8,595 nucleotides of DNA from Chitinophagales bacterium (GTDB lineage: Bacteria > Bacteroidota > Bacteroidia > Chitinophagales > Chitinophagaceae): positions 1 to 8,595 of the forward strand of contig JAATGW010000182.1 in NCBI GenBank assembly GCA_015654495.1. Direction: 5' to 3'. Of the stretch, positions 1 through 5,356 are shown in pieces. How positions within the stretch are numbered: the first letter of the stretch is position 1; each line of letters starts with the position of its first letter. A program made the position numbers and the translations under genes. The notes beneath the pieces are model-generated. The model searched no databases, was not told the origin of the DNA, and saw only the letters and a program-made list of their open reading frames with translations.

Positions 1-117
1 TACATGATTCAGCAAGAGAAAGAAGGAAGAAGGAGAAACAGAAACAGTAACAGAAAATGCTTAGGCATCAAATCTCCAATCGCCGGCTGTTACTTTTGCC
101 TGTTGCCTCTTGCCTTC
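1..117. repeat. Tandem repeat unit A (117 bp), REP-like intergenic element
   Basis: This is the first of two head-to-tail copies of a 117-bp unit. The left half is almost pure purine (about 12-58, with AGAAACAG-type runs). The right half is pyrimidine-rich and carries TTGCC steps (91-116). The two halves form an imperfect inverted repeat: AGTAACAG at 46-53 pairs with CTGTTACT at 87-94, and the flanking purine and pyrimidine tracts continue the match loosely. The unit begins at the window edge, so further copies may lie to the left. It is a multiple of three, so one frame stays open through both copies, but the product is a low-complexity basic/hydrophobic translation and I do not consider it coding. 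Confidence 0.85.
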
Positions 118-234
118 TACATGATTCAGCAAGAGAAAGAAGGAAGAAGGAGAAACAGAAACAGTAACAGAAAATGCTTAGGCATCAAATCTCCAATCGC
201 CGGCTGTTACTTTTGCCTCTTGCCTCTTGCCTTT
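118..234. repeat. Tandem repeat unit B (117 bp), second copy
   Basis: This copy follows unit A with no spacer. By direct comparison it differs at two positions only: G102 in A is C219 in B, and C117 in A is T234 in B. Such identity in noncoding DNA implies a recent duplication or gene conversion. After the unit the text continues as TTGCCT (235-240). This makes the end of copy B (223-238, CCTCTTGCCTTTTGCC) match the right end of the diverged element at 3411-3426 better than copy A does, so the natural right boundary of the element is probably near 238. Confidence 0.85.
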
Positions 235-421
235 TGCCTAACTGAACCACATCACAAAGTGGCGCATATCACGTGATGATGAATATCAAAAGAGAAACTA
301 TCAATTTATCGGGTAGACATTGCCGTGAACTGATCAACTCTTCTTATTGCCGATGGCTGTTATTTCAGAAATGTCCTGGATGAAATAGACTACCTGCCGG
401 GCTCTCAGCAAATGCGAATAT
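235..421. other. Intergenic stretch downstream of pirin
   Basis: This stretch lies between the tandem repeat and the 3' end of the pirin gene. I see no credible gene here. It contains a perfect 10-bp palindrome ATCACGTGAT (268-277), but no hairpin followed by a T-run that would mark a pirin terminator on the minus strand. Confidence 0.5.
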
Positions 422-1339
422 TCATGAAAGCAAATCTGGCGGTGGCGGCGGCTCCGATGGCTTTGACTTATCTTCCGGAAGCGGAATAAATTCTTTGTCG
501 TCATTTGGTGGCAAAATAATGCGGCCCTGTTTCCAGTCTTCTTTTGCCTGTTCGATGCGTTCCTTCCTGCTTGACACAAAATTCCACCAGATATACCGAT
601 CGCCCAATGGCTCACCACCCAACACCATCAATGTACTGTTTTCTTTTGCAATGATTACCGGGTCGGTGCCTTTGGTAAATACCATGAACTGACCTTCATG
701 ATATTTAATATGATTTACTTCGACGCTGCCTTTTACTATGTATACGCCTCTCTCGCTATGTTCTTTTGGCAAAGCAAATCCTGCATTCGCATTCAAAATA
801 ACATGGAGATAAAACATAGCGGAGCTTGTTTTCACTTCACTTACCAATCCGAATGCGTTTCCCGCTATCAACCGCATCCATACGCCTGTTTCACTAAATA
901 CGGGCAGCTGTTCAACGGTGTAGTTTTTGAACCATGGATTGGATTCTTCATCTTTTTCCGGTAGCGCCACCCAGGTCTGTATCATTTCCAGTTGACCACC
1001 CGATAGCACAGCAGGATCTTCAAAACGTTCGCTATGTGATATCCCTTTTCCTGCTGTCATCCAGTTCACTTCACCTGGTTTGATCACCTGCTCGACACCG
1101 AGGCTGTCTCTATGTGTTACTTTACCTCCGAATAAATAGCTAACTGTAGACAACCCAATATGCGGATGAGGTAATACATCAAGTTTTCCAGATTCAGTTG
1201 CGTCTACGTTTACGGGCCCGGCATGATCCATAAATATAAAAGGTCCTACCATTCTTCTGAGCCGGAAGGGAAGAATCCTTTTCACTTCCATACCTGGCGC
1301 TATCAACGCTTTTCTTGAATCAATAACAATGTCGAGCAT
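422..1339 (-). CDS. Pirin family protein (cupin, metal-binding)
   Basis: This 305-aa protein is a bicupin of the pirin family. The N-terminal domain carries the family's metal ligands: His58 and His60 in LPHPHIG, and His102 and Glu104 in ISHSER. They correspond in order and spacing to the two His, His and Glu that bind iron in human pirin. The C-terminal pirin_C cupin follows (about residues 175-285) and includes the typical GEPLGDRYIWWNFVSS segment. Pirins are cytoplasmic; some oxidise quercetin and others act as redox-linked regulators, so the specific role here is unknown. The start is an ATG in an AT-rich leader with no Shine-Dalgarno sequence. The C-terminus ends in a proline-rich tail (five prolines, residues 297-301) that looks disordered. 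The gene is divergent from the GH51 gene. I see no sequence link between the two. Confidence 0.93.
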   Translation of the reverse strand: MLDIVIDSRKALIAPGMEVKRILPFRLRRMVGPFIFMDHAGPVNVDATESGKLDVLPHPHIGLSTVSYLFGGKVTHRDSLGVEQVIKPGEVNWMTAGKGISHSERFEDPAVLSGGQLEMIQTWVALPEKDEESNPWFKNYTVEQLPVFSETGVWMRLIAGNAFGLVSEVKTSSAMFYLHVILNANAGFALPKEHSERGVYIVKGSVEVNHIKYHEGQFMVFTKGTDPVIIAKENSTLMVLGGEPLGDRYIWWNFVSSRKERIEQAKEDWKQGRIILPPNDDKEFIPLPEDKSKPSEPPPPPDLLS

Positions 1340-1565
1340 AGGAAATTATCTTTTTGATTTTTGGAGATCCACCTGATATAAATGCTGATTTCACTATCGG
1401 TCCATATTTCATTCTTACCCTCGCTTTAATTGTTTTTCAGGGTTAGCCCGCGCCGATACAGTCAAATTTAGTTATTGTGGAAGAAAAAAAACTGTTGGTT
1501 CATTTCAACCTTTAACTTTAAATCCATAATCTAATCGCTCAGGTTCGTATTATAAAAACTGAATT
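1340..1565. promoter_or_regulatory. Divergent intergenic region, pirin / GH51
   Basis: This 226-bp region must hold the promoters of two divergently transcribed genes. On the plus strand the best resemblance to the Bacteroidota -7 element (TAnnTTTG) is TAACTTTA at 1513-1520, with a TTG at 1495-1497. The 15-bp spacing is shorter than usual and the last base deviates, so this is weak. No clear element was found on the minus strand. There is no obvious operator palindrome and no Shine-Dalgarno sequence before either start codon. Confidence 0.3.
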
Positions 1566-3098
1566 ATGCGAAGTGCTATTTTAATTCTTTCCTTTTACTT
1601 ACCGGTATTTTCATCTGCACAGAACCAGATTTCAATAGATGCAGCAAGGGCAAAGGATACGATCAGTAAACATATTTATGGTCATTTTGCGGAACATCTC
1701 GGGAGATGTATATATGGTGGATTTTATGTGGGGGAAGGCAACAAAAAAATACCCAACAAAGGCGGTATTCGGCTTGATGTCGTGGATGCGCTCAAAAATC
1801 TTAAAATTCCAAATCTCCGCTGGCCGGGAGGCTGCTTTGCAGATACCTATCACTGGATGGATGGTGTTGGTCCAAAAGAAAAACGTCCTACAATAGTTAA
1901 CACCTGGTGGGGCGGAGTTACAGAAAACAATAGTTTCGGCACGCATGATTTTCTAAACATGTGTGAGTTGATTGGTACGGAGCCTTATATATCAGGAAAT
2001 GTTGGCAGCGGCACAGTGAAAGAGCTCAGTGACTGGCTGCAATATGTGAATTTTGCGGGAGAGAGTCCGATGAGTAAACTCAGGCGTAGCAACGGCCGCG
2101 ATAAGCCATGGAATGTGAAATACTGGGGAGTAGGGAATGAGGCCTGGGGCTGTGGTGGAAATATGCGCGCAGAACATTACGCAGATGTATACCGGACATA
2201 TGCAACCTTTATGACGGGCTGGTCGAAAGAGCCGGTCTTCCGCATCGCATCAGGAGCCAATTCCAGTGATTATAACTGGACCGAAGTACTTATGAAAAAC
2301 CTTCCTGCTGAAATGGTCGGTGGGTTAGCACTTCATCATTACTCTGTGATTGACTGGAACAAAAAGGGTTCAGCAACAGATTTTAGTGAGGACTTATATT
2401 TTACAACAATGGAAAGGGCACTTGCAATGGATTCGCTGATCAGCAGGCATTCTGCCATAATGGATAAATATGATCCCGCAAAACGGATAGCTCTTGTGGT
2501 GGATGAGTGGGGAGGTTGGTATGATGTTGAGCCTGGAACGAATCCCGGATTTCTTTTCCAACAGAATACCATGCGTGATGCCATGATTGCAGGAACAACA
2601 TTGAATATTTTTCATAACCATGCAGACCGCGTTCGCATGGCTAATCTGGCGCAGGCCATTAATGTGCTGCAGGCTGTAATATTAACGGATGAAGAAAAAA
2701 TGATTCTTACTCCTACATATCATGTAATGGAGATGTATAATGTGCACCAGGATGCTTTGATGCTGCCGGTCACCATCAGGTCAGAAGATTATGTATCAGG
2801 AAACAGAAAATTGCCTGCAGTTTCTGCTTCGGCTTCCAGAGATTCCAAAGGACTTGTACATATTTCACTTACAAATATCGATGCGCAAAAATCAAAAACT
2901 GTCAGCATAAATACGGGAGGTTTGGTCTTTACAAAAGTAACCGGCCGTATTCTTCATTCCGGAAAATTGCAGGATCATAATGATTTTACACAAACTCAGA
3001 AAATAAAACCCCTGCCGTTCAACGAAGCACGTGTTGAAGGGAAAAATCTTATTCTCGAACTGCCGCCGTTTTCAGTAGTTGTGCTGGAGTTGAAATAA
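1566..3098 (+). CDS. Secreted GH51 alpha-L-arabinofuranosidase
   Basis: This 510-aa enzyme belongs to glycoside hydrolase family 51, which removes terminal alpha-L-arabinofuranosyl groups from arabinan, arabinoxylan or arabinogalactan with retention of configuration. A type I signal peptide is visible (hydrophobic residues 4-13, cleavage likely after Ala18 in FSSA-Q), so the enzyme is exported. The (beta/alpha)8 catalytic domain covers about residues 22-385, with LRWPGGCFADTYHW (84-97) near the active site. The acid/base is predicted as Glu192 in GVGNEAWGCGG, and the nucleophile as Glu314 in VVDEWGGWYD. HHY (257-259) is also typical of the family. A C-terminal beta-sandwich (about 390-510) completes the normal architecture. 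Length and motifs indicate an intact enzyme. The start is an ATG without a Shine-Dalgarno sequence. No SusC/SusD pair is nearby, so it looks like a stand-alone gene rather than part of a full polysaccharide utilisation locus. The exact polysaccharide cannot be read from the sequence. Confidence 0.95.
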   Translation: MRSAILILSFYLPVFSSAQNQISIDAARAKDTISKHIYGHFAEHLGRCIYGGFYVGEGNKKIPNKGGIRLDVVDALKNLKIPNLRWPGGCFADTYHWMDGVGPKEKRPTIVNTWWGGVTENNSFGTHDFLNMCELIGTEPYISGNVGSGTVKELSDWLQYVNFAGESPMSKLRRSNGRDKPWNVKYWGVGNEAWGCGGNMRAEHYADVYRTYATFMTGWSKEPVFRIASGANSSDYNWTEVLMKNLPAEMVGGLALHHYSVIDWNKKGSATDFSEDLYFTTMERALAMDSLISRHSAIMDKYDPAKRIALVVDEWGGWYDVEPGTNPGFLFQQNTMRDAMIAGTTLNIFHNHADRVRMANLAQAINVLQAVILTDEEKMILTPTYHVMEMYNVHQDALMLPVTIRSEDYVSGNRKLPAVSASASRDSKGLVHISLTNIDAQKSKTVSINTGGLVFTKVTGRILHSGKLQDHNDFTQTQKIKPLPFNEARVEGKNLILELPPFSVVVLELK

Positions 3099-3278
3099 AA
3101 AATTCCAGCTACTGATTTTAGCGACAAACTCTTCACCGCTTTTACGCATCGTTTCCGCGATGCGGCTGAAGTCACACTTTTTACATAATGCTTTGTTAGT
3201 ATTCAGTGATGTTTTCAGTTTTTTTACCTTTTTGAATATATTGCAAAGCGCCTGCCGTGCGTCGCCGGAGCGCTTCAT
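3072..3278 (-). CDS. Possible small hypothetical protein (68 aa)
   Basis: A minus-strand reading frame starts at ATG 3278 (MKRSGDARQAL...) and ends with TGA at 3072-3074. Its last 27 bases overlap the 3' end of the GH51 gene tail to tail. The product is lysine-rich and has a CKKC pair (residues 32-35) followed by DFSRIAETMRKSGEEF. The codon choice and amphipathic composition look protein-like, unlike the low-complexity translation of the repeat just upstream of it. The frame stays open upstream to 3440, but that extension is the translated repeat and was excluded. I recognise no family. It may be a real small gene, a remnant of a larger one, or chance: its central part includes a palindromic hairpin (3145-3164), which argues for an RNA or DNA structure instead. 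Confidence 0.25.
   Translation of the reverse strand: MKRSGDARQALCNIFKKVKKLKTSLNTNKALCKKCDFSRIAETMRKSGEEFVAKISSWNFLFQLQHNY
3145..3164. other. Hairpin downstream of GH51 (possible terminator)
   Basis: A perfect 7-bp stem, CGCATCG (3145-3151) and CGATGCG (3158-3164), has a 6-nt loop and lies 46 bases after the GH51 stop codon. A T-run occurs at 3179-3183, too far from the stem for a canonical intrinsic terminator. It could still be the 3' boundary of the GH51 transcript. Confidence 0.3.
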
Positions 3279-3281
3279 TAA

Positions 3282-3426
3282 GGCAAGGAAGGTGTAAAGA
3301 AGGAAAGTATACGGCAAGAAAGACAAGAAACAGAAACAGAAAACAGTAACAGGAAATACAAAAGCTCTGAAACGCCGGCAGTTTCCTTTTGTTCCCGATA
3401 GCGATCGGGACCTCTTACCTTTTGCC
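3282..3426. repeat. Diverged dispersed copy of the left-edge repeat
   Basis: This element is recognisably related to the 117-bp units at 1-234. It shares the purine arm (AGAAACAGAAACAG...CAGTAACAG, about 3326-3352; compare 34-53), the middle motif CGCCGGC (3373-3379; compare 81-87), CTTTTG (3386-3391; compare 93-98) and the right end CCTCTTACCTTTTGCC (3411-3426, one mismatch to 223-238). Its ends are imperfect inverted repeats: GGCAAGGAAGGT at 3282-3293 against ACCTTTTGCC at 3417-3426. The whole element is about 145 bp and noncoding. It may be a non-autonomous mobile or REP-type sequence. No transposase is in the window, so mobility is not shown. Confidence 0.6.
3393..3410. repeat. Perfect palindrome TCCCGATAGCGATCGGGA nested in the repeat
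   Basis: Two 7-bp arms (TCCCGAT and ATCGGGA) flank an AGCG loop. Aligned to the left-edge repeat, the 19 bases 3392-3410 occupy the place where unit A has only the seven bases CCTGTTG (99-105), while the bases on both sides are conserved (CTTTTG before, CCTCTT after). It therefore looks like an insertion into, or replacement within, an older repeat. From memory, palindromes of this sequence are frequent in some Bacteroidota genomes; I cannot verify that here. Confidence 0.6.
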
Positions 3427-3471
3427 ACTTCCCTGACCATACATTACCTTTCCTTCTCAAATACTATTCAC

Positions 3472-3885
3472 ATGTCTAAAACAGAAATCACCGGCATCGC
3501 TCCATTCTTCATCGTAAAGAATGTTACTGCAACGCTACATTTTTATCGTGATCAACTGGGCTTCGACATCACATTCCAGGGACCGGGCGATGATAATATT
3601 TTCTTTGGCATCGTCCAGCGCGGTGCAGCGATGTTCATATTTAAAGATATCGGTGTTGACCCGGTGCCGAATTGCACCCGCGATATCAAAAAAGGCATCG
3701 CCCGCTGGGATGCATATCTGAATGTGCCTGATCCTGATGCACTGGCAGAAGAATTTGCGTCACGTAATCTTGCATTTTTTACGACGATCAGGGAAAACGA
3801 AAATGGTGATGATGGATTACGTGGATTTGAGATCCGGGATATTGATGGATATATTTTGTTTTTCGGGCGGACTGAAAACAGTTAA
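3472..3885 (+). CDS. VOC superfamily protein (glyoxalase/bleomycin-resistance-like)
   Basis: This 137-aa protein has the single-domain layout of the vicinal oxygen chelate superfamily, two beta-alpha-beta-beta-beta modules. Residues 8-60 include IAPFFIVKNVTATLHFYRDQ, where the helix and HFYRDQLGF are classic, and residues 79-133 end in FEIRDIDGYILFFG. Catalytic members usually have a His or Glu in the first strand and a Glu in the last. Here these places hold Pro11 and Phe130, so the metal site appears absent. That resembles the bleomycin-resistance-type subgroup, whose members bind ligands rather than catalyse. The substrate is unknown and there is no evidence that it confers resistance. No signal peptide is present, so it is cytoplasmic. 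The start is ATG 3472, 46 bases after the dispersed repeat, which may separate it from upstream transcription. It is convergent with the DUF1801 gene. Confidence 0.88.
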   Translation: MSKTEITGIAPFFIVKNVTATLHFYRDQLGFDITFQGPGDDNIFFGIVQRGAAMFIFKDIGVDPVPNCTRDIKKGIARWDAYLNVPDPDALAEEFASRNLAFFTTIRENENGDDGLRGFEIRDIDGYILFFGRTENS

Positions 3886-3952
3886 TAGTAATTTCATGCG
3901 GAAACGCATAGACGCTTTGATCATGTTGACCGATTCGGAAATATATCCTGCA

Positions 3953-4366
3953 TTATTTTGCTTTCATCGCAATTTCTATCAATTCTTCCAGCACTTTAAT
4001 ATCAACATCCTCAAGCTTATTGATATACAAACACCCTACACCCGTTTTGTGTTTGCCAAGCTTCTTCAGCAATTTTTCCTGTTCCTGCATGCTCATCACA
4101 AGATTAAGTGAAAAATTGCTCTTGCGTGGTGAAAAACCAATCTTAAACCAATCGACTTCACGACCCGAAGCCGGACTTTTATACCTCTTGCTCCCAAAAC
4201 CAATCATAGAACTGCCCCACATTTTCGTTTTTTCACCACTGGCCTTCTGCATCAGGCCTACCAGCTTTTCGCTGTCAGCGCGCTTTTGTTCATCTTTAAT
4301 TGCATTGATGAAATCAGATACACTGGCCTCGTTTTCTTTGGTTTTTATTTCGGCGGGTTTTGGCAT
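3953..4366 (-). CDS. DUF1801 domain-containing protein
   Basis: This 137-aa cytoplasmic protein is dominated by a DUF1801 (PF08818) domain over about residues 20-135. Family hallmarks are visible: KMWGSSMIGFGSKRYKS (48-64), WFKIGFSPRKSNFSLNL (73-89), LGKHKTGVGCLYINKL (103-118) and a final DVD-x-x-VLEEL helix (120-129). The biochemical role of this branch is not established; a distantly related Bacillus protein (YdhG/Fra) has been described as a frataxin-like iron chaperone, which should not be transferred to this gene. The N-terminal about 17 residues are charged and likely flexible. The gene lies 80 bp downstream of the TIM-barrel gene on the same strand, so it could be the last gene of that transcript or have its own promoter. 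The gap contains no convincing promoter. Confidence 0.88.
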   Translation of the reverse strand: MPKPAEIKTKENEASVSDFINAIKDEQKRADSEKLVGLMQKASGEKTKMWGSSMIGFGSKRYKSPASGREVDWFKIGFSPRKSNFSLNLVMSMQEQEKLLKKLGKHKTGVGCLYINKLEDVDIKVLEELIEIAMKAK

Positions 4367-4446
4367 ATGCGGGAGTTTTATATTCTGATGAATTTTTGAA
4401 ACTAACTGTCATGCACAACCTATCCGGATTCTTTGACAACAGACAA

Positions 4447-5352
4447 TCACGTTTTCGGATCAACATCACGGTAAGCTTCAAGCGCAGCCAGTGCACCTTC
4501 TTTTCCCGGCTTCTTTGTTCTGTGTTCCAATCCCATAAATCCTCTGTATCCTTTATTGTGCAGATATTGTAAGGCATTAACAAAATTGATCTCGCCCGTT
4601 GTCGGCTCCGTACGACCAGGGTTATCGGCAAGCTGATAGTAAGCTATTTCGTCATAGGCATAATCAACCGTCTTCAGCAGGTTGCCTTCTTCGATCTGCA
4701 CATGATAGAAATCAAAAAGCACCTTTACATTCGGACTTCCCACTGCCTTAGCCAGCGCGTATGCCTGCGGGATAGTATGAAGAAACATTCCCGGATGATC
4801 TGTCTTGTGATTCATCGACTCCATCACCATCACGATATTATGTGGCTCATAGATCTCTGCAATCCGTTTAAGCAATTCAATGGCGTTGGCCATCTGAAAA
4901 TCGTAGGGAAGTTTGGGATCGCCCATACCCAATACGTTGTGAACATATTTCGTATTCATCCGCTTTGCAATCTCAACAGATTGTTTGATATCCCTGAGTA
5001 CGGCTTCACGCGCTGACCCATCTTTGCCTGCGAATGTTACATGCTCAAATGTCATTGTACCAACAAACTGACCGAATTCCATGCCCAGTTGTTGAACCGT
5101 TTTGCTGATCAGTTCCTGTTCATTCACTGAGCGGGATTTTAATCCCGTATTCTCCCAGGCGCGAAACCCCTGATCATATCCCCACCTGATCTGGTCAACG
5201 ATATTCTCTCCTGACGCGGCTTTGAATATTCCAAAGTCAGGGGAGAACTTCATGGTGAACGGCTTTGCATTTTCAACTCCCTTCAATTCCGGAGCACCTA
5301 ACAGTGCCGCGCCACCGAAAAGAGTTTGTCCTAAGAATTCACGCCTTTCCAT
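4447..5352 (-). CDS. Exported hydroxypyruvate isomerase-like TIM barrel (sugar isomerase/epimerase)
   Basis: This 301-aa protein belongs to the AP-endonuclease-2/xylose-isomerase-like TIM-barrel superfamily and is closest in motif pattern to hydroxypyruvate isomerase (Hyi). Putative metal ligands are in the expected order: Glu178 in VMES, Asp214 in FDFYHVQ, Gln240 just before LADNPGR, and Glu276 in GLEH. The signature ADNPGRTEPTTGEINF (242-257) is strongly Hyi-like. The N-terminus, RREFL followed by a short hydrophobic run (residues 3-20), resembles a twin-arginine signal, so it is probably exported folded to the periplasm; classical Hyi is cytoplasmic. The real substrate may be a keto-sugar or other small hydroxy-ketone rather than hydroxypyruvate. 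The start ATG lies 4 bp beyond the stop codon of the haem lipoprotein gene, with only an AT-rich leader between them, which indicates tight co-transcription and perhaps translational coupling. Confidence 0.9.
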   Translation of the reverse strand: MERREFLGQTLFGGAALLGAPELKGVENAKPFTMKFSPDFGIFKAASGENIVDQIRWGYDQGFRAWENTGLKSRSVNEQELISKTVQQLGMEFGQFVGTMTFEHVTFAGKDGSAREAVLRDIKQSVEIAKRMNTKYVHNVLGMGDPKLPYDFQMANAIELLKRIAEIYEPHNIVMVMESMNHKTDHPGMFLHTIPQAYALAKAVGSPNVKVLFDFYHVQIEEGNLLKTVDYAYDEIAYYQLADNPGRTEPTTGEINFVNALQYLHNKGYRGFMGLEHRTKKPGKEGALAALEAYRDVDPKT

Positions 5353-5356
5353 TTTA

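Noticed and set aside
4..276. Open frame of 90 aa with an internal 39-aa duplication across the tandem repeat.
   Set aside because: The frame is open only because the 117-bp unit is divisible by three. The translation is low-complexity, and the related element at 3282-3426 does not preserve the frame.
268..277. Perfect palindrome ATCACGTGAT downstream of pirin, considered as an operator.
   Set aside because: A single 10-bp palindrome in a downstream intergenic stretch, with no second copy and no promoter nearby, is compatible with chance.
3246..3275. Inverted repeat AAGCGC/GCGCTT around the start of the small ORF.
   Set aside because: The arms are 6 bp with an 18-nt loop in GC-rich sequence; too weak to call a structure.
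3279..3440. N-terminal extension of the small minus-strand ORF, which looks like a hydrophobic membrane segment.
   Set aside because: The hydrophobic string is the translation of the polypyrimidine arm of the dispersed repeat, not a plausible transmembrane helix of a gene.
3896..3909. Small hairpin ATGCG-GAAA-CGCAT between the convergent VOC and DUF1801 genes, considered as a terminator.
   Set aside because: The stem is only 5 bp, and no T-run follows on either strand.
4367..4446. Possible separate promoter for DUF1801 (minus-strand TAGTTTCA with an upstream TTG).
   Set aside because: It deviates at two of the six fixed positions of the Bacteroidota -7 consensus, and the spacing is short; not supportable.
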